Shown here one piece after another: positions 55,758 through 62,534 of a stretch of DNA of 62,534 nucleotides; the stretch's first letter is position 1, and the number at the start of each line of letters is the position of its first letter. Source of the DNA: Leptolyngbyaceae cyanobacterium RM1_1_2 (GTDB taxonomy: Bacteria; Cyanobacteriota; Cyanobacteriia; Phormidesmidales; Phormidesmidaceae); contig JAAUQI010000027.1 in the NCBI GenBank assembly GCA_012032345.1, positions 1 through 62,534 of the forward strand, given 5' to 3'. The notes beneath the pieces were generated by a model. The model was not told where the DNA came from, made no database searches, and saw only the letters and a list, made by a program, of their open reading frames with translations. Both the position numbers and the translations under genes were made by a program.

Positions 55758-57593
55758 TTAAGGGTGATGAACCTGCTTTTGCGTCAGTAATCCTTGATAA
55801 GCCTGCTGAAAATGAGCGGCTGTAATTTGAATTTGCGTAGGATCGCTCATGCCTTGAGAACGATACTCGCGGATGGCTGCTAAAGCTGCCTGATTGCTAA
55901 GCAACGCTAAGTCTGCACCGCTCCAGTCAGGAGTGCAATTGGCCCAGTCTGCTAGCTCAACGTTGTGCAGGGGCCGATTCTGGTTATGGACTGCCAGAAT
56001 GGATAGCCTGCCTTCAGCATCAGGCAAACAGACTTCTAGCTGCAAGTCTAAGCGTCCGGCTCTGAGCAAGGCTGGGTCGAGTGCTTTGGGACGGTTGGTG
56101 GCCCCAATGAGTAGAATACTGGCGGCTGTGCGTAGACCGTCTAGCTCAGTCAAAAGCTGACCCACAACGCGATCGCTGACCCCAGAGTCTCCGACGAACT
56201 GCCCTCTCACCGGGGCCAGCGTATCAATTTCATCAATGAACACAATACAGGGAGCAGCCTGCCGCGCCTTGGTAAACAGCTCTCTGACTGCCTGCTCTGC
56301 TGCTCCTACCCAGCGGCTGAGCAGTTCTGGCCCATTGACGGCAATGAAGTTAGCCCGTGCCTGAGACGCCACCGCTCTAGCTAGTAGGGTTTTGCCTGTG
56401 CCCGGTGGCCCCCATAGCAAAATTCCCCTCGGGGACTGAGCGCCTGTTTGAGCATACAGTTCTGGATAGAGCAGCGCCCCCTCAACTGCTTCTTGCAGCA
56501 CCTCTTTAACCGCAGCTAATCCCCCGATTTGCTCCCAGGTGACCACTGGCGCTTCAACTTCGACTGAGCGCAGTACTGATGGACGAATTTCTCTGATCGC
56601 CTGTAAAAAGTCAGGCTGAGCGATCGCTATTGTTTCGGGCACAGCAGCTTCAAGGGAGGGCATCTGCCGCCGCAGGGCCAGATAGGCGGCTTTTTGACAC
56701 AGCGCTTTGAGATCTGCGCCCACAAAGCCGACGGCCAAATCTGCGATCGCTGTTAAATCTACGGCTGACTCTAGCGGCATTGCCCGAGTTTGAATCGCAA
56801 GAATTTCTAGACGGCCCTGTCGATCTGGCACCTGAAACACGACCTCACGGTCAAATCGGCCCGGTCGCCGCAGGGCTGGATCAATGTGGTCGGGGCGGTT
56901 GGTTGCCGCTAGCACAATCACACCTGACGTCTGAGCAAACCCGTCCATTAGGCTCAATAGCTGGGCCACCACTCGTTTTTCGACCTCGCCTTCGACTTTG
57001 CTGCGATCGGGCGCTAGACTGTCAATCTCGTCTATAAAAATCAGGCAGGGAGCTGAGCGGGCTGCTTGCTCAAACAGGCTACGCAGTCTGGCTTCGGCTT
57101 CACCATAGTATTTGCCCATCATCTCAGGGCCGGCGATCGCAATGTGGTTAACGCCCAGTGTAGCTGCGAGCGATCGGGCACTCAGCGTCTTTCCTGTCCC
57201 TGGTGGCCCGACTAGTAAAACACCGCGAGTCGGTTCTAGCCCCAGCTTAGCCAGCAGTTCAGGGCGCTTCAGCGGCATTTCAACCAGCTCTTGTAGCTCT
57301 TGCAAGACCGCAGTCAGTCCGCCCACATCAGCGATCGCGCCCACTTCATCAGCGACAGACGTCGTTTTGGCAGCCGCCGGAGGTGTCACAACGGCATCGC
57401 CCGTCTGTGGCTGAGCTGGCTGTGACCCATAACCTGCTCCCTGGGTCGTGGGAATGTTGCCCTGACGGGGAATACTGCTAGCGTGACGGCTGCTGATGCG
57501 AACATCGGCTTTGAGTTCGCCCCTGTCTGCCTTTTCTTCTAAAGTCTTAGCCAGCTCAATCAATTGCTCAAAGCCTTTGAAGAAGTCGCTCAT
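55758..57593 (-). CDS. CDC48/VCP-like double AAA+ ATPase
   Basis: A 611-residue protein with two AAA modules. The first has GPPGTGKTLSARSL and IDEIDSLAPDRS; the second has GPPGTGKTLLARAV and IDEIDTLAPVRG. Second-region-of-homology arginines are present in both (DPALRRPGRFDREVVF, DPALLRAGRLDLQLEV). It lacks the CDC48 N-domain; instead it has a short helix (MSDFFKGFEQLIELAKTLEE) and a flexible Gln/Pro/Thr linker. CDC48-type proteins unfold or extract proteins. The gene is divergent from a tandem ArsA/Get3-type ATPase with only 76 bases between, suggesting joint regulation. Confidence 0.9.
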   Translation of the reverse strand: MSDFFKGFEQLIELAKTLEEKADRGELKADVRISSRHASSIPRQGNIPTTQGAGYGSQPAQPQTGDAVVTPPAAAKTTSVADEVGAIADVGGLTAVLQELQELVEMPLKRPELLAKLGLEPTRGVLLVGPPGTGKTLSARSLAATLGVNHIAIAGPEMMGKYYGEAEARLRSLFEQAARSAPCLIFIDEIDSLAPDRSKVEGEVEKRVVAQLLSLMDGFAQTSGVIVLAATNRPDHIDPALRRPGRFDREVVFQVPDRQGRLEILAIQTRAMPLESAVDLTAIADLAVGFVGADLKALCQKAAYLALRRQMPSLEAAVPETIAIAQPDFLQAIREIRPSVLRSVEVEAPVVTWEQIGGLAAVKEVLQEAVEGALLYPELYAQTGAQSPRGILLWGPPGTGKTLLARAVASQARANFIAVNGPELLSRWVGAAEQAVRELFTKARQAAPCIVFIDEIDTLAPVRGQFVGDSGVSDRVVGQLLTELDGLRTAASILLIGATNRPKALDPALLRAGRLDLQLEVCLPDAEGRLSILAVHNQNRPLHNVELADWANCTPDWSGADLALLSNQAALAAIREYRSQGMSDPTQIQITAAHFQQAYQGLLTQKQVHHP

Positions 57594-57669
57594 AGGTTCA
57601 ATTCCCCGTTTTTGCTCACCCGAATGCCAGCGTTATTATTCCCAGCTAACTTCTCAAGTGCTATTTCTT

Positions 57670-58491
57670 ATGAACTCTGTTGCTTTGCCACTGATGCAGT
57701 TCCGTCAGCTCACCCTGTTTAGCGGTAAAGGGGGAGTGGGCAAGACAACGCTGGCTTGTGCTACCGCCCGAGCCTGGGCCAAGCAGTCAGCAGAAACTAC
57801 TTTGCTGCTCTCAAGCGACCCGGCTCATTCTCTAGGAGACGTCTTGCAAATAGCTGTGGACAATCAGCCCCGCGCAGTTCCAGATCTGCCAAACTTGCAG
57901 GTCAGGGCACTGGATGCTCAGCAGCTTTTGCAAACTTTTAAGCAGCGATATGGCGACGTGCTAGAACTGCTGGTTGAGCGGGGCAGTTTTGTGGAGGGCG
58001 CAGATCTAACTCCAGTTTGGGATATGGGCTGGCCGGGTCTAGATGAGCTGATGGGGATACTTGAAATTCAGCGGATTTTGCGGCTGCAAGAGGCCGATCG
58101 GGTGGTGGTCGATATGGCTCCTAGCGGTCATACGCTCAACCTGTTTTACCTAATGGATTTTTTAGACACTTTTTTGTCGGCCTTAGATACGTTCCAGGAA
58201 AAACATCGCTTTATCAGCAAAACTCTAGCCGGACGCTATACCCCTGATGCGGCTGATGATTTTTTACGAGAAATGAAGACTGACCTGGCTGCGGGGCGAT
58301 CGCTGCTGCAGGATGCGACCCGAACCACCTGCTGGATTGTGGCTATTGCTGAGCCTATGAGCCTGCTTGAAAGTGAGCGTTTTGCCCAAGCGCTCAAGCG
58401 CTTGCAGATTCCGATTGGGGGTATTGTGGTCAACCAGCTGGCCCCAGAGTCTGGAACGAACAGAGAGGGCACAGGGGCGATCGCGCCCTAG
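57670..58491 (+). CDS. ArsA/Get3-family ATPase, first half of a frameshifted tandem protein
   Basis: The first nucleotide-binding half of an ArsA-type ATPase. It has the deviant Walker A LFSGKGGVGKTTLACA, the switch SSDPAHSLGDV and DMAPSGHTL, and a helical region (FLSALDTFQEKHRF). It starts at the ATG at 57670 (an in-frame open region upstream is antisense to the CDC48-like gene). It ends prematurely after GTNREGTGAIAP. One added G in the GGGG run at 58474-58477 would join it in frame to the second half as ...GTGGDRALAQQQVLSQF. The missing base adjoins a GCGATCGC octamer. Together the halves would form about 635 residues. Confidence 0.85.
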   Translation: MNSVALPLMQFRQLTLFSGKGGVGKTTLACATARAWAKQSAETTLLLSSDPAHSLGDVLQIAVDNQPRAVPDLPNLQVRALDAQQLLQTFKQRYGDVLELLVERGSFVEGADLTPVWDMGWPGLDELMGILEIQRILRLQEADRVVVDMAPSGHTLNLFYLMDFLDTFLSALDTFQEKHRFISKTLAGRYTPDAADDFLREMKTDLAAGRSLLQDATRTTCWIVAIAEPMSLLESERFAQALKRLQIPIGGIVVNQLAPESGTNREGTGAIAP

Positions 58492-58541
58492 CTCAGCAGC
58501 AGGTACTCAGCCAGTTTCGGCGGCTAGGAGCTGACCAGCCC

Positions 58542-59573
58542 GTGCTGGCGATGGCTCAGCAGACTCAAGAACCGATAGGAGCCGAGGCTCTCGATCGTTT
58601 GCTAGCTCAGCTAAAGGTTGCCGACCTAGACAGCTCCCCTCGGCCTGTAAACCAGACTGTGCTCTGGCCTGAGCCAGTCCCTCCTGGCCTTTGCGACTTT
58701 GTAACAGCCGGTCGGCGGCTGGTGGTAGTTGGCGGCAAAGGCGGCGTCGGTAAGACGACTGTAGCCGCCGCGATCGCCTGGAAAATGGCCGAGCAGCACC
58801 CAGCGGCGTCTGTACGGGTAATTTCAATCGATCCGGCCCATTCTCTAAGCGATGCTCTGGGTCAGCCTCTGGGGCATCAGCCAGTGACCCTAACGCCAAA
58901 TCTAAGCGGACAAGAAGTAGATGCCCATCAGATGCTGGAGCAGTTTCGGACTGACTATCTGTGGGAGCTAGCCGCCATGATGGGGGGAGAAGATGATCTA
59001 GGCGGCGGCTTGAAGATGATTTATGGCCCGGAGGCTTGGCGACAGATTGTCTCAGAAGCTCTCCCCGGCATTGACGAGATGCTGTCCTTGATAACGGTGA
59101 TGGAGCTGCTAGAGCGCAACCAGCAGCAGCTAATCGTGCTAGACACGGCTCCGACCGGGCACCTATTACGCTTTTTAGAAATGCCGACAGCACTGGCGGA
59201 GTGGCTGGCCTGGATTTTTAAGCTGTGGATCAAATATCAGGATGTGGTCGGGCGGACTGAGTTTATGGGCCGCCTGCGAACGCTGCGCCAGCGCGTCGTT
59301 CAGGCTCAGAAAAAGCTAAAAGATGCCAGCTACTGCGAGTTTGTGGGTGTGGTGTGCAACCAGTCAGCTATCTTAGCCGAAGCCCAGCGCCTGAGTCAGT
59401 CCCTAGCTATGATGGGCATTCATCAGCCCTATATTGTTCACAATCGCTATCAGCCGGGGCGATCGCTACCAGAGCATATGTTTGAGCCGCAGACAGTTGT
59501 CCGACTGCCGCTGCTGCCCTGCAATGTCAGTCCGCTAGAGCAAATCCAGGGGGCAGCGAACCTGCTGTTTTAA
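58542..59573 (+). CDS. ArsA/Get3-family ATPase, second half of a frameshifted tandem protein
   Basis: The second nucleotide-binding half. It has the Walker A VVGGKGGVGKTTVAAAIA, ISIDPAHSLSDAL and a DTAPTGHLLRFLEMP switch, followed by a helical region and an Arg/Glu-rich end. The open frame continues upstream to about 58479 as DRALAQQQVLSQFRRLGA, the expected linker of a tandem protein, so the start given (GTG at 58542) is only the first standard codon. ArsA/Get3 ATPases deliver tail-anchored proteins or drive transporters. No arsenite pump is nearby. It ends seven bases from the convergent lipA stop. Confidence 0.85.
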   Translation: MLAMAQQTQEPIGAEALDRLLAQLKVADLDSSPRPVNQTVLWPEPVPPGLCDFVTAGRRLVVVGGKGGVGKTTVAAAIAWKMAEQHPAASVRVISIDPAHSLSDALGQPLGHQPVTLTPNLSGQEVDAHQMLEQFRTDYLWELAAMMGGEDDLGGGLKMIYGPEAWRQIVSEALPGIDEMLSLITVMELLERNQQQLIVLDTAPTGHLLRFLEMPTALAEWLAWIFKLWIKYQDVVGRTEFMGRLRTLRQRVVQAQKKLKDASYCEFVGVVCNQSAILAEAQRLSQSLAMMGIHQPYIVHNRYQPGRSLPEHMFEPQTVVRLPLLPCNVSPLEQIQGAANLLF

Positions 59574-59580
59574 GCCTATT

Positions 59581-60522
59581 CTAAGCCTGGGCTGGCGGCT
59601 CTGCTGCTCCAGCATGATAGGAGCTGCGCACCAGTGGGCCAGAGCGCACATGGGAAAATCCTAGCTGGCGGGCGATGTGGCCTAACTGCTCAAATTCGGC
59701 AGGCGTCCAGTATCTCTGCACTGGCAGATGAGCCAGAGAGGGGCGCATATATTGCCCCAGAGTCACGCGATCGCAGCCAGTCGCTCTTAAATCCTGCAAA
59801 GCCTGAATAATTTCAGCCTCAGTTTCGCCATGCCCGACCATGAGTCCTGACTTGGTCACGATGGAGCTATCTAGAGCTTTGACATGACGCAAGACATCCA
59901 GCGATCGCCCGTACTTAGCCCCTCGACGTACAGGCCCCTGCAGTCGCTCTACGGTTTCAAGATTGTGGTTAAAGCAGGCAGGCTTGGCAGCCACCACGGT
60001 CTGAATTCGCTGCTGCTGCGCCGCTGTAGTGCTCCAAAAATCAGGCGTCAGCACTTCTATTGCGGTAGTGGCGCTGGCGGCTCGAACTGCCTGCATGGTT
60101 CTGACAAACCAGCCTGCTCCCCCATCGCTTAGATCGTCGCGTGCCACTGAAGTCAGCACAACATAGCGCAGACCCAGGAGCCGCACCGATTCTGCCACCT
60201 TCTGTGGTTCCTGTGGATCTAGCGGCATGGGGACGTGTCCCTTATCAACCTGACAAAAGCCGCAGGAGCGCGTGCAGGTCGGCCCCATCAGCAAGAAAGT
60301 CGCGGTGTGGTTGGCATAGCACTCTGCTCGATTAGGACAGCGTCCTTCTTCGCAAATAGTGTGTATATGCCGCTGCTTGATAATTTTTTGCACGGTTGAA
60401 AGCTCGCTGGCTTTACCAATGGGACGACGCAGCCAGTCGGGCAGGGCAGCTACTTCAGAGCGACGCCCTATTGAGGTGGACTGAGCTGAGGTAGGTTGAG
60501 CAGGCGAGGTTGAGCTAGGCAT
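59581..60522 (-). CDS. lipA: Lipoyl synthase
   Basis: LipA is a radical SAM enzyme that inserts sulfur into octanoyl-protein. The 313-residue protein has the auxiliary-cluster motif [12 protein letters not shown] and the radical SAM motif CTRSCGFC. Further family blocks are [31 protein letters not shown] and [15 protein letters not shown], ending in MRPS and [17 protein letters not shown] chose the ATG at 60522; a TTG seven codons earlier is open. Some cyanobacteria have two lipA copies, and which this is cannot be told. Confidence 0.95.
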   Translation of the reverse strand: MPSSTSPAQPTSAQSTSIGRRSEVAALPDWLRRPIGKASELSTVQKIIKQRHIHTICEEGRCPNRAECYANHTATFLLMGPTCTRSCGFCQVDKGHVPMPLDPQEPQKVAESVRLLGLRYVVLTSVARDDLSDGGAGWFVRTMQAVRAASATTAIEVLTPDFWSTTAAQQQRIQTVVAAKPACFNHNLETVERLQGPVRRGAKYGRSLDVLRHVKALDSSIVTKSGLMVGHGETEAEIIQALQDLRATGCDRVTLGQYMRPSLAHLPVQRYWTPAEFEQLGHIARQLGFSHVRSGPLVRSSYHAGAAEPPAQA

Positions 60523-60668
60523 AAACAGCGGTAACAGTGTCAATGATTGGGGTAGGAGGCTATAGGAGCTAAATTCTTGGGGGCTGAGTAGGTTAAATCA
60601 GAACCAAAGCGTTACCATGACTTAAAACATTGCAAAAGCTCCCAGGTTTTGATTTTAGGCTGACTTTG

Positions 60669-60696
60669 GTTAGCCAGCAATGTGGTGTTGGCTAAC
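60669..60696. promoter_or_regulatory. Inverted repeat in the lipA/response-regulator promoter region
   Basis: GTTAGCCA is mirrored by TGGCTAAC with a 12-base centre. Its place 14 bases upstream of a possible -35 box fits a dimeric activator site as well as an RNA hairpin. Confidence 0.4.
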
Positions 60697-60709
60697 TAAA
60701 AATAATGAA

Positions 60710-60737
60710 TTGCAGGAAGCCTTAAAACATCTATTAA
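60710..60737 (+). promoter_or_regulatory. Possible sigma-70-type promoter of the response regulator gene
   Basis: TTGCAG (60710-60715) and TATTAA (60732-60737) are separated by 16 bases. They lie about 175 bases ahead of the GTG start, leaving a long leader. Confidence 0.3.
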
Positions 60738-60912
60738 GATCGTTATACGTGTAGCAGGCTGACTCTATCGAGCGCTCTGCTCATGCGATCGCCGCTAAAT
60801 TTAAGGAAATGTGCCCTAAACTTAGTCTACCTGGCTCTTTAATATGTTGCAGTCCAGGCACATTCACCTCAAACTGTATTAAACCTTCGAGTCACCGCTA
60901 GAGGAGTTGGTT

Positions 60913-61467
60913 GTGGCAAGTCACAAGATTTTGGTCATTGACGATAGTCGAGTTATTCGAATGCGTGTAAGAGACATGCTTCCTCAGGGAAACTTTGAGG
61001 TTCTTGAAGCCAAAGATGGGGTTGAGGGGTTAGAAACCATCCGTCAGGCACGGCCAAATCTCATCATGCTAGATTTTTTGCTGCCCCGAATGAGCGGCTG
61101 GGAAGTCTTCCAGGAAATACAAAAGCAGCCAGATTTGCAGCATATTCCTCTGGTGCTGATGTCAGGTCGCCGTGAAGAAGTGGCCGAGAAGATTACAGAA
61201 CCCTTTGAATATTTTGAGTTCATTCAAAAGCCTTTTGAACAGAAAGAGCTGATTGAGGCGATCAAAGGGGCAATGGTCAAAGCCCGTAAGCCTCGTAAGC
61301 CTGTGGTGACAGCCCCAGCCCCTGAAGCTGTCGCAGCTGAAGGTGGAACCTCTTCTACCGAGCTTGAAGCCCTCACTGCCAAAGTCGCTAAGCTGCAGGC
61401 AGAGGTAAATCAGCTCAAAGGGCAGGTGGCTAAGATGTTAGCCTTCATCAAGCAAAAGCTAAAGTAG
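60913..61467 (+). CDS. Response regulator with C-terminal coiled coil
   Basis: A 184-residue CheY-type protein. The receiver domain (1-120) has the acidic pair in ILVIDDSRVIRMRV, the phospho-acceptor aspartate in LIMLDFLLPRMSGWEV (near residue 56), a conserved serine in VLMSGRREEV and lysine in FIQKPFEQKEL. Then come a basic linker (KARKPRKPVV), an Ala/Pro/Glu stretch and a heptad-patterned coiled coil (LEALTAKVAKLQAEVNQLKG). There is no DNA-binding domain, so it likely acts through protein contacts. I chose the GTG at 60913, six bases after AGAGGAG; a TTG two codons earlier is open. Confidence 0.88.
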   Translation: MASHKILVIDDSRVIRMRVRDMLPQGNFEVLEAKDGVEGLETIRQARPNLIMLDFLLPRMSGWEVFQEIQKQPDLQHIPLVLMSGRREEVAEKITEPFEYFEFIQKPFEQKELIEAIKGAMVKARKPRKPVVTAPAPEAVAAEGGTSSTELEALTAKVAKLQAEVNQLKGQVAKMLAFIKQKLK

Positions 61468-61549
61468 GTTGAACGTTTTCATAAAACAGGCTAAGCCTGC
61501 TGTTGCTGCTTGCATTTAAAGCTCCCGTGCCTTCAGGCAGGGAAATAGG

Positions 61550-62143
61550 TTAATCAAGCTCTCGTCGCCCTTCTAATGCTCTAGCCAGGGTGACCTCGTC
61601 AGCATATTCTAAATCCCCCCCCATCGGTAAGCCGAAGGCAATCCGAGTTACTTTGGTGAACGGCTTCAGCAACTGCCCAACATAGAGAGTTGTAGTATCT
61701 CCTTCGATGCTGGGGCTGATTGCTAAAATAGCTTCGTGAATGTCTTCTTTGCTAACGCGATGCACTAAAGATGAAATATTAAGCTGTTCTGGGCCAATCC
61801 CGTCCATTGGTGAGATCAGTCCGCCTAGAACGTGATATTTGCCGCGATATTCACGGGTTTTTTCGAGAGCAATCACGTCTCTGGAGTCGGCGACAACACA
61901 AATTGTTTGATTTTCTCGATTGACAGCGCGACAGATTTCGCAAACCGGATCGGCGGAGAGATGAAAGCAAACAGAACAGTGGCCTACCTGAAGCTTTGCT
62001 TCCATTAGAGCCTGAGCTAACGCTTTAACTTCTAATTCAGGACGCTTGAGCACATGAAGGGCCAAACGCTGCGCTGTTTTAGGCCCTATACCAGGAAGGC
62101 GCTGAAATTCTTCAATCAGTCGGGCTAAAGGACGTGTATAAAT
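61550..62143 (-). CDS. recR: Recombination protein RecR
   Basis: RecR works with RecF and RecO to load RecA at gaps. The family N-terminus [20 protein letters not shown], the zinc motif [16 protein letters not shown], the Toprim part ([12 protein letters not shown]) and the end [17 protein letters not shown] are all present. The frame has no ATG, GTG or TTG before the TTG at 62065, which would cut off the helix-hairpin-helix. The codon in front of YTRPLARL is ATT at 62141-62143, preceded by AGGGGGAG at a fitting distance. I therefore call an ATT start, giving 197 residues, the normal length. Confidence 0.88.
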   Translation of the reverse strand: MYTRPLARLIEEFQRLPGIGPKTAQRLALHVLKRPELEVKALAQALMEAKLQVGHCSVCFHLSADPVCEICRAVNRENQTICVVADSRDVIALEKTREYRGKYHVLGGLISPMDGIGPEQLNISSLVHRVSKEDIHEAILAISPSIEGDTTTLYVGQLLKPFTKVTRIAFGLPMGGDLEYADEVTLARALEGRRELD

Positions 62144-62155
62144 TGGAGGCTCCCC

Positions 62156-62296
62156 CTAATTTGACCAATCAATATCTACTATTGTGCCGTAACCGGGCAG
62201 CTTCATTTTTAGGGATTGGATGGGGTGGTCTTTAGGGTTATTGGCGTCTGGCGGGTTCTGCTGATCTAGATCACCAGCAGCAGCGGCAGCAATCAC
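62156..62296 (-). CDS. Possible small protein upstream of recR
   Basis: A 46-residue frame from GTG at 62296 to TAG, ending 12 bases before the recR start. It reads VIAAAAGDLDQQNPPDANNP and ends KLPGYGTIVDIDWSN. I do not recognise it. The hydrophilic, asparagine-rich front and the compact GYGTIVDIDW end look more protein-like than random. There is no strong ribosome-binding site. It is in the same frame as recR, so a stop separates the two. Confidence 0.25.
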   Translation of the reverse strand: MIAAAAAGDLDQQNPPDANNPKDHPIQSLKMKLPGYGTIVDIDWSN

Positions 62297-62534
62297 CTGC
62301 TGTCTAGACAGCTATCACTGTGGCAAAAGAGCAGTTCAAGCAAGATAGCAGTACAAACACCCAGGATGCAAAGAGCTATTAGGTGATCCACCCAGGTTGT
62401 ATGACCTGCCCCTAAACAGGTTTTACTCTTTTCTCCTAAACAACCAGCGAAAATCACCCTGCGATCGCCGGGGTGTTTCTTTTTCTCAGGTCTTCATTGG
62501 GGACTTAAGGAAAATGGCATTAGCAAAAAACTAA
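62297..62534. other. Right-end region with structured plus-strand sequence
   Basis: No convincing gene is seen in these 238 bases. Three plus-strand hairpins can be drawn near 62389-62475 (AGGT with ACCT, ACCTG with CAGGT, and the terminator below), with short T-rich tracts after the last two. It may hold a small RNA or the leader of a gene beyond the window; a seven-codon ATG frame (MALAKN) ends the window. Confidence 0.4.
62455..62486 (+). terminator. Rho-independent terminator, plus strand
   Basis: CACCC pairs with GGGTG around a core containing GCGATCGC, extended by a T-G and a G-C pair, and followed by TTTCTTTTTCT. No plus-strand gene precedes it closely (the response regulator ends at 61467), so it probably ends a small RNA or a transcript antisense to recR's upstream region. 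Confidence 0.6.

Larger units (their letters stand above)
60523..60912. other. Intergenic region between lipA and the response regulator gene
   Basis: The 390-base gap between divergent lipA and the response-regulator gene holds no convincing gene. It contains a perfect 8-bp inverted repeat (60669-60696), a plausible plus-strand promoter (60710-60737) and a CGATCG near 60787. No tRNA or other known RNA was recognised. Confidence 0.6.

Noticed and set aside
57496-57669. Upstream extension of the ArsA first-half frame
   Set aside because: It is antisense to the start of the CDC48-like gene and is Ser-rich without family similarity; the ATG at 57670 gives a normal ArsA N-terminus.
58507-59193. 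Minus-strand frame of 228 codons opposite the second ArsA half
   Set aside because: It is fully antisense to a frame with clear ATPase motifs, is rich in Arg, Ser and Leu as expected of a shadow, and has no recognisable domain.
61470-61545. Hairpins between the convergent response regulator and recR genes
   Set aside because: CAGGCT/AGCCTG has a one-base loop and CCC-TGCC/GGCA-GGG has a bulge, with no T-runs; too weak to call a terminator, though a bidirectional one is possible.
1-62534. CRISPR arrays, insertion sequences, rRNA and tRNA genes
   Set aside because: No regularly spaced repeats, transposase motifs, terminal repeats or tRNA-like loops were found on reading either strand; a covariance-model scan was not possible here.

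Overview
The window is chromosomal DNA from a phycobilisome-containing cyanobacterium. Markers include NdhN, Psb27, the clock-input protein LdpA, a CpcS/CpeS-type bilin lyase, a CpcL-type membrane-anchored rod linker and a cytochrome c6-like protein. The octamer GCGATCGC (HIP1) recurs throughout. The ribosomal gene order also fits: no rpsJ ahead of rplC, no rpmD between rpsE and rplO, no rpsD between rpsK and rpoA. The mix of large PAS/GAF signalling proteins suggests a Leptolyngbya-like lineage, but that placement is a guess.

Layout. 1-1780: a cut-off TPR-like gene and an SbcD/YhaO-type phosphoesterase. 1863-7964 (minus): rpmJ-rpsM-rpsK-rpoA-rplQ-truA-rplM-rpsI-rpmE-prfA, the distal part of the usual ribosomal superoperon. 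8112-12349 (minus): psb27, an R3H/AAA ATPase, ldpA and ndhN. 12848-24177 (plus): rplC to secY-adk-infA. The superoperon is therefore split between infA and rpmJ and the two parts point away from each other. 24180-29917: a DUF1611/dipeptide-epimerase pair (a likely DgcN/DgcA-type D-glutamate module), a YdcF-like protein, a CtpA-type protease and a class A beta-lactamase-like protein. 30135-36183: peptide-type ABC binding lipoprotein, phosphoesterase, a deleted Uma2 remnant, a frameshifted alcohol dehydrogenase and purD. 36477-43676: PAS-adenylate cyclase, sulfurtransferase, mobA, and a small antenna cluster (bilin lyase, an HExxH protein, CpcL). 43901-47176: rluD, cobA and sirB (siroheme) and a DUF4359 protein. 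47252-55552: a hybrid histidine kinase, a cytochrome c6-like gene and a GAF/PAS/GGDEF/EAL protein. 55758-59573: a double-AAA CDC48-like ATPase divergent from a tandem ArsA/Get3-type ATPase that is split by a frameshift. 59581-62534: lipA, a response regulator, recR and a structured tail.

The points that most deserve a second look are these: the split superoperon; a strong terminator inside it, between rpoA and rplQ; long hairpins in the rplC leader and the rpsM-rpsK gap; two single-base frameshifts (alcohol dehydrogenase and ArsA), each missing one G directly beside a HIP1 octamer; the CDC48/ArsA divergent pair; recR apparently starting at ATT; rluD lacking any standard start in front of an intact S4 domain; and a plus-strand structured region with a terminator at the right end. 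No tRNA, rRNA, CRISPR array or intact mobile element was seen.
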